From positions 62,001 through 126,000 of the forward strand of contig CABPCP010000001.1 of the NCBI GenBank assembly GCA_902406105.1: a stretch of 64,000 nucleotides of DNA. Direction: 5' to 3'. A model generated the notes under the pieces. The model was given only the letters and a program-made list of their open reading frames with translations. It was not told where the DNA came from and did no database searches. Source of the DNA: an uncultured Mordavella sp. Lineage in GTDB: Bacteria > Bacillota > Clostridia > Lachnospirales > Lachnospiraceae. Positions 1 through 9,150 of the stretch are shown one piece after another (position 1 is the first letter of the stretch; the number at the start of each line of letters is the position of its first letter). A program made the translations under genes and the position numbers.

Positions 1-350
1 AGTACATTGGAACCTTCCTGGTAAGCCTTCTGGAAACAGAAGCTCAGATCGTAGTCGGCAGTTTTGTAAGCCTCGATAAAGGAAGGAGAGATATAGACGA
101 TGATCCGCTCGTAGGGAGCTTGATCGTCCACAGTGAGACGATGCAGATCATTATGTTTGACAAGGACAATGTCGTAGGGTTTCAGTTCGTAAGAACGGCC
201 CTCCACCACATAGGTTACCCGTCCTTTGACAAAGATGGTGATCTTGTCGAAATCATGATAGTGGTATTCGATTTCCCGTGTTTCCTGGTCTGTCAGATGG
301 AACAGACGGAATTGACCGTCCAGATATCCCTTTTTCTCATAACGTTCCAT
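1..350 (-). CDS. AraC-family regulator, N-terminal cupin part (truncated by window edge)
   Basis: The reverse strand reads an open frame from an ATG at 350 to the left window edge, about 116 residues, beginning MERYEKKGYLDGQF. The start is supported by GGAGGACAGCAAT directly upstream. The segment has the AraC-type cupin sensor pattern: a His cluster (EYHYHDFDKITIF), then a glycine-rich turn (VKGRVTYVVEGRSYELKPYDIVLV) and HNDLHRL. The two helix-turn-helix motifs expected at the C-terminus lie outside the window, so ligand and targets cannot be judged. It is divergent from the dapF-like gene, with AraC-style direct repeats in the shared intergenic region. The family assignment is from the cupin half only; another cupin-fused regulator is possible but less likely. 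Confidence 0.75.
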   Translation of the reverse strand, partial: MERYEKKGYLDGQFRLFHLTDQETREIEYHYHDFDKITIFVKGRVTYVVEGRSYELKPYDIVLVKHNDLHRLTVDDQAPYERIIVYISPSFIEAYKTADYDLSFCFQKAYQEGSNV

Positions 351-424
351 ATTGCTGTCCTCCGGCTGTGTGGAGTTATACGAATTGAAAGTCTGTAAGT
401 TGTCTTCTATTCTAATTGAAAAGA

Positions 425-486
425 GCAGGATTTGCAATAAAAAGGGCATGATTTGCCTTGAAAGAGTAAATCATGCCTGCTATGAT
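425..486 (+). promoter_or_regulatory. Promoter with AraC-type direct repeats ahead of dapF-like gene
   Basis: TTGAAA (458-463) and TATGAT (481-486) are separated by 17 bp, a good sigma-A promoter reading toward dapF. Upstream and overlapping are GCAGGATTTGC (425-435) and GCATGATTTGC (446-456), a direct repeat with a 21-bp period (two helical turns), and an inverted half copy AAATCATGCC at 468-477. This spacing is what AraC-family dimers usually bind. That the divergent AraC gene acts here is inference. Confidence 0.55.
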
Positions 487-543
487 GAAACTAACATGGA
501 GTGGAGAACCGAAAGAGATTCGGGAAAAGCATGGAGGTATATC

Positions 544-1401
544 ATGAAGGTTGTATTGGAGCGATATCATGGTCTGGGAAATGATTATGTAGTATTTGAC
601 CCCAACAGAAATGAGCTGGAACTTAGAGAAGAAAATGTGCGGATGATCTGCGACCGGAACGAAGGCTTAGGCGCGGACGGGATCTTAGAAGGCCCGATCC
701 TGAAAGAAGAGGGAATGTACGTAAAGGTGTGGAACCCTGACGGCAGCGAGTCGGAGACCAGCGGAAACGGCGTCCGCATTTTCGCGAAATATTTAAAAGA
801 TGCGGATTATGTGCAGAAAAAGCATTTTACACTTTATACAGAAAACGGACCTGTAGAAGTTACCTTCCTGAATGAGGAAGGGAGCCGCTTAAGAGTGTCC
901 ATGGGAAAACTTTCCTTCTGGAGCGACGATATCCCGGTGACTGGAGAGCGCAGGGAAGTGATCAATGAAGACATGGTATTTGGACGGACGCTGTACCCGG
1001 TAACCTGCGTCAGCATCGGCAATCCCCACTGTGTGATCCCTATGCGGGAGGTGTCTAAGCCGCTGGTGTGCAAGATTGGCGATTACGCGGAGATTGCCAG
1101 ATATTTCCCGAATCGGATCAATACACAGATCATGAAGGTGATCGACAAAGAGAATATCGCTATCGAGATCTATGAAAGAGGCGCCGGATACACTCTGGCC
1201 TCCGGAACAGGAGCCTGCGCGGCGGCAGGCGTAGCCTACAAGCTGGGAATGACCAATAATAAAGTGATCGTCCACATGCCGGGGGGAGATCTGCAGGTAG
1301 AAGTGGAAGACGACTGGAACGTCTATATGACCGGGGATGTCTTCTATGTGGCCAAGATCACACTGAGTAATGAATTTGTAGAAAAATTAAGAAGCATATA
1401 G
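544..1401 (+). CDS. dapF: Diaminopimelate epimerase homologue (DapF fold) lacking both catalytic cysteines
   Basis: A 285-residue protein of normal DapF length. The ATG at 544 is chosen because GGAGG lies 6 bp upstream; the frame stays open further 5' but without a better start. DapF interconverts LL- and meso-diaminopimelate for lysine and peptidoglycan synthesis, using two cysteines as acid/base pair. The surrounding motifs are intact (HGLGNDYVVFD near the N-terminus, NPDGSE before residue 73, SIGNPHCV, ERGAGYTLA), but the residue before GNG is Ser73 (codon AGC) and the one before GTGAC is Ser220 (codon TCC), where characterised enzymes have Cys. Either this subfamily works with serines, or it acts on another substrate. 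It heads the dapF-addB-addA run, with 27 bp to addB. Confidence 0.85.
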   Translation: MKVVLERYHGLGNDYVVFDPNRNELELREENVRMICDRNEGLGADGILEGPILKEEGMYVKVWNPDGSESETSGNGVRIFAKYLKDADYVQKKHFTLYTENGPVEVTFLNEEGSRLRVSMGKLSFWSDDIPVTGERREVINEDMVFGRTLYPVTCVSIGNPHCVIPMREVSKPLVCKIGDYAEIARYFPNRINTQIMKVIDKENIAIEIYERGAGYTLASGTGACAAAGVAYKLGMTNNKVIVHMPGGDLQVEVEDDWNVYMTGDVFYVAKITLSNEFVEKLRSI

Positions 1402-1428
1402 TATACTAAGGCATAGGGAGGAACACCT

Positions 1429-4400
1429 ATGCCTTTAAAATTTATTTTTGGACCTTCCGGGTCCGGGAAATCCTATCAGTTGTATCATCAGATCATCCAA
1501 GATTCTATGCGTCATCCGGAACGCTCGTATATTGTTTTGGTACCGGAGCAGTTTACCATGCAGACGCAGAAGGATCTTGTCTTATTACACCCCCGGAAAG
1601 GGATCATGAATATTGACGTGCTGAGCTTTGGCCGTTTGGCTTACCGGGTATTTGAGGAAACAGGCGGCAATTTGCTTCCTGTGCTGGATGATGAAGGGAA
1701 GAATCTGATTCTGCGCAAGATCGCTGGAGACTATGAAAAAGAGCTGAAGGTCCTTCGGGGAAATATGAAGAAGCTCGGGTATATCAGCGAGGTCAAGTCG
1801 GCGCTGTCTGAATTTACCCAGTATGACATTGGACAAGAGGAACTTTCCCAGGTCATGGAGGAAGCGGGAGAGGGCAGCAGGCTGTATTATAAGCTTAGAG
1901 ATATTGGGATTCTGTATCGGGGATTTTACGATTATCTGGAGAAAAAATATATTACGAAAGAAGAGCTTTTAGACGTGCTCAGCCGTCTGGTAAAACGTTC
2001 GAAGACCTTAAGAGACGCGACGATCGCTTTGGATGGATTTACCGGATTTACCCCGGTGCAGAACCGGCTGCTGGGAGAACTTCTGACTTACTGCCGGGAG
2101 GTTTTCGTGACGGTCACTATGGATCAGAGGGAAGATCCCTGGCGGTATGACCATCCCTATCAATTGTTTTCTCTGAGCAAACAGATGGTCACGTCCCTGA
2201 CCCGTATCGCCGGAGAGTTAAAGGTTCCTATAGAAGAACCAGAGTTTTTGTATGACGGAGTCCCGCAACGTTTCCGAAGCAGCCCGGCGCTGGCGTTTTT
2301 GGAACGGAATCTGTTCCGGGCTGAGGGAGATATTTATAAAGAAAAGACTGCCGCTATTGGGCTCCATCAGGCCAGGAATCCCAGAGAAGAGGCGTTTGCC
2401 GCGGCGGGGAAGATCCGCTCCCTTGTGAGGAGACAGGGACTGCGTTACCGGGAGATCGGTGTGATCACAAGCAGTATGGAAACTTATGGAGATTATCTGG
2501 AACAGGCCTTTGAAGCCTATGAGATCCCAGTATTCATGGACCATAAGCGCAGTATTCTTCTGAATCCTTTTATTGAATATATCCGGAGTCTGCTGAATAT
2601 GGGGGTGCAGAACTTCACATACGAAAGCGTCTTTCGGTTCCTGAGGACCAATCTGGCCGGATTTACCTACGAGGAGACCGACCGGCTGGAAAACTACGTG
2701 ATCGGTTTGGGGATCAAAGGTTATAAGCGGTGGCAGGAAAGATGGACGCGGCGTCTGAAGGGAATGAAGGAAGAAGAGCTGGAAGAGCTGAACCATTTTA
2801 GAGTGGCGTTTGTGGAAAAAGTGGACGGTCTGATGTATGTGCTGAGACAAAGGAGCAAGACAGTCCAGGATATCACCCAGGCAGTTTATGAGTTCATGGT
2901 TCAGGAAGAATTGCAGCTCAAGCTGAAGAAACAGGAGGAAGCGTTCCAGAACAGGGGAGAACTGGCGCTGGCGAAAGAATACGCCCAGATCTACCGCATC
3001 TTGATCCAGCTGTTTGAAAAATTTGTGGAACTCCTGGGAGATGAAAGAGTGGGGCTGGAAGAATACTGCCAGCTTTTTGACGCGGGACTGGAAGAGGCGC
3101 GGGTAGGTGTGATTCCGCCCGGCGTAGATCAGGTAGTGGCGGGAGATATGGAACGGACCCGGCTTAAAGACGTAAAAGCGCTGTTTTTTGTAGGGGCTAA
3201 TGACGTACATCTGCCGGGGGCCCTGATTCGTACCGGGCTTCTGTCTGAGCGGGACAGGGAAGTATTTGGCAAAAGGCGGATTTCCCTTGCGCCGGGAGGA
3301 AAGGAACAGGCCTATATCCAGAAGTTTTATCTGTATACCAATCTGACCAAGCCTTCCGAATACTTGGAGGTCTATTACAGCAAAGTCTCCCCGGACGGAA
3401 AGAGTCTGCGTCCTTCCTATCTGATCCAGGAGCTTCGGAGACTCTACCCTGCGCTGGAAGTGGAAGATGAGGAGAAGAGGAAGATCCAGGATGGAGAATT
3501 GACCGCCCCTATAGGGATGGACTGGCTGATCCGGGGATTGCAGGGGATGGGAGAGGGAATGGATCCGGCGTGGCAGGAATTATACACCTGGTACCAGAAG
3601 GAGCCATCCTGGAAACAGGAGACAGAGCGGCTTCTGGAAGCGGCCAGGTATCACTGCCCCAAAGACTCGCTGACCCGGAAGACGGCGGAAAAATTATACG
3701 GGAAAGAGTTCCAGGACAGCATTACCAGGATGGAGAAATTTTCTTCCTGCGCTTTTGCCCATTTCATGGATTACGGCCTGCGGCTTCAGGAGCGCCAGGA
3801 GTATGATTTCGAGGCTTTGGATCTGGGAAATATCTGTCACAGCGCTTTGGAGCTCTATTCTAAGAAAGTGGAAGGGGAAACGGAAACGGGAGGATGGCTC
3901 GGTGTTTCCCGGGAAAAACGAAGAGCATATATCGATGAGAGCGTGGAGGAAGCGGCCGCCGGCTATGGAAATTCCATTCTCTACAGTTCCGCCCGCAATG
4001 AATATGTGATCGTCCGCATCAAGCGGATGCTGGAACGGACCGTGTGGGCTTTGACCCGCCAGCTTGAGGCCGGGGATTTCCGGCCGTCCGCGTATGAGCA
4101 GAGATTTTCGGGAGGAAAGATCGACCGGGTGGATCTGTGCAGGGAAGGAAATAAGATCTATGTCAAGGTTCTGGACTATAAGACAGGAATGAAAGCGTTT
4201 GACGCGGGAGCCTTGTATTACGGCCTCCAGCTTCAGCTGATGGTGTATATGTCTGCGGCGGTCCGGCAGGAAGAAAAGCGGAATCCTGACTGTGAAGTGA
4301 TCCCCGCGGGAGTATTTTACTACCGGATCTGGGATCCGCTGGTGGACAGGCAGAAAGACGGAGCCGTGGAAGAGGCGGTGCTGAAAGAACTGCGGCCTGA

Positions 4401-4782
4401 TGGGATCGTGAATCTGAAAGAGGAAGCGCTGGAGCACCTGGACCGGACGAAGGCAGGGGAATCTCTGGCGGTTCCAGTGAAGTTTAAGAAAGATGGGAGT
4501 CTGTCCAAGACTTCCAGGGCAGTGTCAGATGAAGAATTTCGTGTGATGATGGATTTTGCCGGGGAAAAAGTAGAGGAAAACCACCAAAGGATCCTGGAAG
4601 GAGAGATACGGCCCAGACCCTACCGGCAGGGGAATACAACAGGATGTGATTACTGCGGATACCGGCATATCTGCGGATTTGATGTAAGGATGCCGGGATT
4701 TGGCTACCGGGAACTTGGGAAACTGAGCCGGGAAGAAGCCATCCTGCGGATGCAAAAGGATCTGGAAAAAGGAGAAAGGTAG
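1429..4782 (+). CDS. addB: ATP-dependent helicase/nuclease subunit AddB
   Basis: A 1117-residue AddB, the partner of AddA in the Gram-positive RecBCD equivalent that resects double-strand breaks and loads RecA. The start at 1429 follows a GGGAGGAACACCT ribosome site. Visible features are a Walker A GPSGSGKS at residues 8-15, an inactive-helicase body, a RecB-type nuclease motif LDYKTG with Asp916 and Lys918 followed by the QLQLM motif, and four cysteines for the AddB iron-sulfur cluster (Cys774 and C-terminal Cys1073, Cys1076, Cys1082). Length and motif order match the family. It ends 3 bp before addA, so translation is probably coupled. Confidence 0.97.
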   Translation: MPLKFIFGPSGSGKSYQLYHQIIQDSMRHPERSYIVLVPEQFTMQTQKDLVLLHPRKGIMNIDVLSFGRLAYRVFEETGGNLLPVLDDEGKNLILRKIAGDYEKELKVLRGNMKKLGYISEVKSALSEFTQYDIGQEELSQVMEEAGEGSRLYYKLRDIGILYRGFYDYLEKKYITKEELLDVLSRLVKRSKTLRDATIALDGFTGFTPVQNRLLGELLTYCREVFVTVTMDQREDPWRYDHPYQLFSLSKQMVTSLTRIAGELKVPIEEPEFLYDGVPQRFRSSPALAFLERNLFRAEGDIYKEKTAAIGLHQARNPREEAFAAAGKIRSLVRRQGLRYREIGVITSSMETYGDYLEQAFEAYEIPVFMDHKRSILLNPFIEYIRSLLNMGVQNFTYESVFRFLRTNLAGFTYEETDRLENYVIGLGIKGYKRWQERWTRRLKGMKEEELEELNHFRVAFVEKVDGLMYVLRQRSKTVQDITQAVYEFMVQEELQLKLKKQEEAFQNRGELALAKEYAQIYRILIQLFEKFVELLGDERVGLEEYCQLFDAGLEEARVGVIPPGVDQVVAGDMERTRLKDVKALFFVGANDVHLPGALIRTGLLSERDREVFGKRRISLAPGGKEQAYIQKFYLYTNLTKPSEYLEVYYSKVSPDGKSLRPSYLIQELRRLYPALEVEDEEKRKIQDGELTAPIGMDWLIRGLQGMGEGMDPAWQELYTWYQKEPSWKQETERLLEAARYHCPKDSLTRKTAEKLYGKEFQDSITRMEKFSSCAFAHFMDYGLRLQERQEYDFEALDLGNICHSALELYSKKVEGETETGGWLGVSREKRRAYIDESVEEAAAGYGNSILYSSARNEYVIVRIKRMLERTVWALTRQLEAGDFRPSAYEQRFSGGKIDRVDLCREGNKIYVKVLDYKTGMKAFDAGALYYGLQLQLMVYMSAAVRQEEKRNPDCEVIPAGVFYYRIWDPLVDRQKDGAVEEAVLKELRPDGIVNLKEEALEHLDRTKAGESLAVPVKFKKDGSLSKTSRAVSDEEFRVMMDFAGEKVEENHQRILEGEIRPRPYRQGNTTGCDYCGYRHICGFDVRMPGFGYRELGKLSREEAILRMQKDLEKGER

Positions 4783-4785
4783 ACC

Positions 4786-7700
4786 ATGGGAGTACAGTGG
4801 ACCAAAGAACAACAGAAGGTGATCGACTTAAGAGACCGCAATATCCTGGTATCCGCGGCAGCGGGATCGGGAAAGACCGCGGTGCTGGTAGAGCGGATCA
4901 TCTCCATGCTCACAGATCCGGAACATCCGATGGATGTAGACCGGCTTTTGGTGGTGACGTTTACCGAAGCGGCGGCGGCAGAGATGAAGGAGCGGATCCG
5001 GACGGCCATCGAGAAGAAACTTGCGGAGAATCCGCGGCAGGAACATCTGAAGCGGCAGGCTACGCTGATCCACAGCGCCCAGATCACTACGATCCACAGT
5101 TTCTGCCTTTCGGTAGTGCGGGATCATTTTCACGCCATTGACCTGGACCCTGGATTCCGGATCGGGGAAGAGGGAGAATTAAAGCTTCTGGAAAGGGAAG
5201 TGTTAGGGGAGATCCTGGAAGAGCAGTACGGGGAAGGAGAGAAGGGATTCCTTAACTTTGCCAGCGCATATGGGACAGGAAGAAGCGATAAAAAGCTGGA
5301 AGACCTGATTTTGAAGATCTTTCAATTTTCCAGAAGCTATCCGGATTCGGAGAAATGGTTGGAAGATTGCGTCAGCGCCTATCAGGCGGAGAGCTTGGAG
5401 GAATTAGAGGAAAGCAGGTATATCCGTCTTCTGATAGAACTTGTAAAGAAAAACTTACGGGATGCGGAAACATTTTTGGACCGGGGGATCAAGATCTGCC
5501 GGGAGCCGGACGGACCGGCGGTATACGAGGAAATGCTGCTGGACGATCGGGAAACGGTGCGGGGGCTCCTGAAGAAAGAGAGCTATCAGGCGCTGGGGAA
5601 AGGATTTGGAAACTTGTCCTGGATGCGGCTGAAAGCGTGCAGGGATCAGGAAGTCTCAGAGGAAAAGATCCTGCAGGTGAAAGGGATCCGGGAGGAAGTT
5701 AAAGACATGGTCAAGGATCTGGCCTCCCAGTATTTCTATGAGGAAGCGGAAGTGATCCTGGCAGATCTGAAGCTGTGCCGCCCCTATATGGAGGAATTGG
5801 CCCGCCTTACGAAATTATTTGCCGTGAGATTTGAGGAAAAGAAACGATCCCGGAACCTGATCGATTTCTCAGATATGGAGCAGTACGCCCTGCGGATCCT
5901 GACCAGGGAAGAACATGGCAGGCGGGTTCCATCGGATACCGCGGAAGAATACCAGCGGCAGTTTTATGAGATCATGATCGACGAATACCAGGACAGCAAT
6001 CTGATCCAGGAGACGATCCTGACCAGCATTTCTGGAGTTTCAAAGGGACGCTACAATATTTTCATGGTGGGGGATGTGAAGCAGAGCATCTACCGCTTCC
6101 GTCTTTCCCGGCCGGAACTTTTCATGGAGAAGTTCGATACCTATGATCTGGAGTACGGGCCCCGGCAGAGGATCGACCTGCACAAAAACTTCCGAAGCCG
6201 CGGCCAGGTGCTGGACAGCGTCAATGCTCTGTTCCGAAAGCTTATGCGGCGGGAACTTGGGGGGATCGCCTATGATGACCGGGCGGCCCTTTACGTGGGA
6301 GCCTCGTACCCGGAGGGGGAAGGGTTTGATACGGAAGTCCTGCTGGTCGATACGGAACCGCCGGAGGGAGAGGGAGCCTCTGGCGGATCAGATGTTCCCG
6401 AGTCTGCGGGACCAAGCGCCCTGGAACTGGAAGCGCGGGCGATCGCGGCCAGGATTCGCGGTCTTTTGGCGGAACAGAAGGTGCTGGACCGGGAGAGCGG
6501 GAATCTGCGTCCCGCCAGATATGGGGACATTGTGGTCCTGACCAGGAGTATTCGGGGATCTGCGGAAGTATTTGCGGAAGTGTTGGCCAAAGAAGGGATT
6601 CCGGCCCATGTTGGGACGCGGGAAGGATATTTTTCCGCGCAGGAAGTGGGACTTGTGCTGGATTATCTGCGAGTGCTGGATAACCGGCGTCAGGATATTC
6701 CGCTGGCAGCGGTATTGGCCTCGCCTATGGGAGAGCTGAACAGCGAAGAGTTGGCGCGGATCCGCGGCGCGTATCCGGAGGAGCCTTTCCATCAGGCGGT
6801 GGAGCGCTGCCGCAGAGAAGAGGAGATGGAAGAAATCTCCCGGAAACTGGAAAAGTGCCTTGGAACGATGGACCGGTTGAGAAGCCTGGTTCCTTATACC
6901 CCTATGCATGAACTTCTGCAGAAGGTGTTAAAAGAGACTGGCTACGGAGCTTACGCGGCGGCCATGCCGGGAGGGATACAGAAGAAAGCTAATCTGGAAA
7001 TGCTGGAAGAGAAGGCCAGGGCTTTTGAAGCGACCAGTTATAAAGGGCTGTTTCATTTTATCCGGTATATCGAACAGCTTGAGAAATATGATGTAGATTA
7101 CGGAGAAGCCAGCATCGAGGACGAGAATTCTGACGCGGTAAGGATCATGACCATCCATAAGAGCAAAGGGTTGGAGTTCCCCATCGTCTTTGTGGCGGGG
7201 ATGGGAAAGCGGTTCAACATGCAGGACGCCAGAAGCAGTGTGGTCCTTCACCCGGATCTGGGGATCGGCCTGGAAGCCATCGACCTGGACAGCAGAACGA
7301 AAAGTCCTAGCCTGATCAAGAAAGTGATCCAAAAGGAGGAAGTCATGGACAGTCTGGCGGAGGAGCTTCGGGTGCTGTATGTAGCGTTTACCAGGGCGAA
7401 GGAAAAACTGATCATTACCGGGACCCTTGCCCAGGCCGCCCAAAAGGCGGAAGCGGCGAAGTCGATCATACTGGATAAAGAAGAAGCTCTGCCTTTTGGA
7501 AAGCTGAGCCGGGCATCTGTCTACTGGGACTGGCTGCTTCCCGCTCTTGTCAGCCTGCCGGAAGAAGCCGGGGTTAAGCTCCGCCTGCTGGGATTGGAAG
7601 AGATTACCAAAGAAGAGGTGCTGCGGGAGACAACGGATACGGTAAAACGGCAGATATTGGAACATTGGGATATAGACCGGGTCTATGACCGGGAGGTCAA

Positions 7701-8421
7701 AGAAAGGCTGGACCAGCAGTTTCGTTATCAATATCCGGATACAAAAGCAGGAGAGCGGAAGCTGAAGTTTACGGTATCAGAATTAAAGAAGCGGGCCCAT
7801 CTGATAGAAGAGCAGGGATCCGGGGAGGATGACCTGGGTCAGTTGGTTTATGAAGAACCGGAAGTGATTCCGCTGATCCCAAAGTTCCTGGAAGAAAAGG
7901 AAGAATTGACCGGCGCATCCAGGGGAACCGCTTATCACCGGGTCATGGAACTGCTGGATTTTGGAAAAGATTACAGCCGGGAAGAATTAGAAGAGGAAAT
8001 CCGGTGTTTCCATGAGGAAGGAAAGCTTTCAGAGGAAATGGCTTCCTGCATCCGGGCGGATGACATCGGCAAAGTAGTAGACAGCCCTTTGGGACAGCGG
8101 CTTAAGGAAGCCGCCGGGAAAGACCGTTTGTGGAAAGAACAGCCCTTTGTCCTGGGACTTCCCGCCCGTGAGCTCTATCCGGAAGAGCGGGAAGAGGAAG
8201 TCGTGCTGGTCCAAGGGATCATAGACGTGTATTTTGAGGAAGAAGACGGGCTGGTAGTGCTGGATTATAAGACGGACCGGGTAAAGAACGTAGAAGAACT
8301 GGCAGAGAAATATCACGCTCAGCTTGAGTATTACGCAAAAGCTTTGGAACAGCTGACGGAAAAGAAGGTGAAGGAGAAGATCGTCTATTCCTTTACTCTG
8401 GGTGAGTATAAATATCTGTAG
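4786..8421 (+). CDS. addA: ATP-dependent helicase/nuclease subunit AddA
   Basis: A 1211-residue UvrD/Rep-type (SF1A) helicase with C-terminal nuclease. Motifs seen: Q-motif region WTKEQQKVID, Walker A AAAGSGKT at 24-31, Walker B IMIDEYQDSN, motif III GDVKQSIYRFR, motif V/VI regions HKSKGLEFPIVF and ELRVLYVAFTRAKE, and the RecB-type nuclease motif LDYKTD with Asp1160 and Lys1162 followed by QLEYY. It pairs with AddB for DNA end processing and chi-regulated recombination. The ATG is preceded by AGGAGAAAGG, which overlaps the end of addB. Both nuclease active sites of the complex look intact. Confidence 0.97.
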   Translation: MGVQWTKEQQKVIDLRDRNILVSAAAGSGKTAVLVERIISMLTDPEHPMDVDRLLVVTFTEAAAAEMKERIRTAIEKKLAENPRQEHLKRQATLIHSAQITTIHSFCLSVVRDHFHAIDLDPGFRIGEEGELKLLEREVLGEILEEQYGEGEKGFLNFASAYGTGRSDKKLEDLILKIFQFSRSYPDSEKWLEDCVSAYQAESLEELEESRYIRLLIELVKKNLRDAETFLDRGIKICREPDGPAVYEEMLLDDRETVRGLLKKESYQALGKGFGNLSWMRLKACRDQEVSEEKILQVKGIREEVKDMVKDLASQYFYEEAEVILADLKLCRPYMEELARLTKLFAVRFEEKKRSRNLIDFSDMEQYALRILTREEHGRRVPSDTAEEYQRQFYEIMIDEYQDSNLIQETILTSISGVSKGRYNIFMVGDVKQSIYRFRLSRPELFMEKFDTYDLEYGPRQRIDLHKNFRSRGQVLDSVNALFRKLMRRELGGIAYDDRAALYVGASYPEGEGFDTEVLLVDTEPPEGEGASGGSDVPESAGPSALELEARAIAARIRGLLAEQKVLDRESGNLRPARYGDIVVLTRSIRGSAEVFAEVLAKEGIPAHVGTREGYFSAQEVGLVLDYLRVLDNRRQDIPLAAVLASPMGELNSEELARIRGAYPEEPFHQAVERCRREEEMEEISRKLEKCLGTMDRLRSLVPYTPMHELLQKVLKETGYGAYAAAMPGGIQKKANLEMLEEKARAFEATSYKGLFHFIRYIEQLEKYDVDYGEASIEDENSDAVRIMTIHKSKGLEFPIVFVAGMGKRFNMQDARSSVVLHPDLGIGLEAIDLDSRTKSPSLIKKVIQKEEVMDSLAEELRVLYVAFTRAKEKLIITGTLAQAAQKAEAAKSIILDKEEALPFGKLSRASVYWDWLLPALVSLPEEAGVKLRLLGLEEITKEEVLRETTDTVKRQILEHWDIDRVYDREVKERLDQQFRYQYPDTKAGERKLKFTVSELKKRAHLIEEQGSGEDDLGQLVYEEPEVIPLIPKFLEEKEELTGASRGTAYHRVMELLDFGKDYSREELEEEIRCFHEEGKLSEEMASCIRADDIGKVVDSPLGQRLKEAAGKDRLWKEQPFVLGLPARELYPEEREEEVVLVQGIIDVYFEEEDGLVVLDYKTDRVKNVEELAEKYHAQLEYYAKALEQLTEKKVKEKIVYSFTLGEYKYL

Positions 8422-8448
8422 AAATCGATACGTGGAGGATAAAAGCTG

Positions 8449-9150
8449 ATGGAAGAGAAAAAGAGTAAGATTTTGATCGCGGACGATGAGCGCGAGATTC
8501 GAGAGATCGTGGAACTGCTTCTGGAAGGGGAAGGCTATGAGGTGGTGGCGGCGAAAGATGGCCAGGAAGCGCTGGATCTTGCGGATTCTACTGTGGATCT
8601 GTATATTTTGGATGTAAATATGCCGGTTTTGTCCGGGTTTGCGGCGGCGGCAAAGATCAGGAAAAGGTTCTACGCGCCGATTCTTTTCCTGACGGCTTAC
8701 TCAGGAGAGTCCGATAAGGTTATGGGATTCTCGGTAGGCGGCGATGATTATTTGGTGAAGCCTTTTTCCAATACGGAGCTTTTAATACGAGTGAAGGCGC
8801 ATCTGAGAAGGGCGCAGCAGTACCATCCATCCGGAGAGATTGAGGAAGAAGAGCCGACGAAGATCCCATACAAAGACCTGATCCTGGATTTAGACAGTCA
8901 GTCTGTATATAAGGGAGAAGAAGTGATCACTCTGACATATACAGAGTTTAAGATATTAGAATTATTTATTACATACCGCAGGAAGATTTTCTCTCTGGAT
9001 AATATTTACGAGAGTGTCTGGGGAGAAGAGGCGGTAGGAGACAGCACTATCATGGTACATATTAAGAATATACGCAAAAAACTGGGAGACAGCTCAAGGA
9101 ATCCTAAGTATATCAAAACGGCCTGGGGGAAAGGATATTATGCGGACTGA
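8449..9150 (+). CDS. OmpR/VanR-type response regulator
   Basis: A 233-residue regulator with N-terminal receiver (acidic pair DD near residue 13, phospho-acceptor Asp55 in YILDVNMP, Thr in LTAYS, Lys in LVKPFS) and C-terminal winged helix (DLDSQSVYKGEEVITLTYTEFKILEL to IKTAWGKGYY). A GTGGAGG site precedes the ATG. It starts 27 bp after addA and overlaps the kinase gene by 11 bp, so the pair is translationally coupled. The likely target lies just downstream: direct-repeat boxes sit right after the kinase gene and before a small membrane protein gene. The signal is unknown. Confidence 0.93.
   Translation: MEEKKSKILIADDEREIREIVELLLEGEGYEVVAAKDGQEALDLADSTVDLYILDVNMPVLSGFAAAAKIRKRFYAPILFLTAYSGESDKVMGFSVGGDDYLVKPFSNTELLIRVKAHLRRAQQYHPSGEIEEEEPTKIPYKDLILDLDSQSVYKGEEVITLTYTEFKILELFITYRRKIFSLDNIYESVWGEEAVGDSTIMVHIKNIRKKLGDSSRNPKYIKTAWGKGYYAD

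Noticed and set aside
352..543. N-terminal extension of the dapF-like gene
   Set aside because: The frame is open, but this region contains the promoter and repeats, and the ATG at 544 has a good GGAGG site and the family's normal N-terminus.
544..1401. dapF-like gene as a pseudogene
   Set aside because: Although both catalytic cysteines are missing, the frame is intact, full length and motif-rich, with a good promoter and ribosome site, so it looks selected.
2218..3210. Long minus-strand frame opposite addB
   Set aside because: It is antisense to a clear gene, has no family resemblance and arises from the codon bias of the coding strand. Many similar antisense frames (for example inside addA and in the PH-domain genes) were left out for the same reason.
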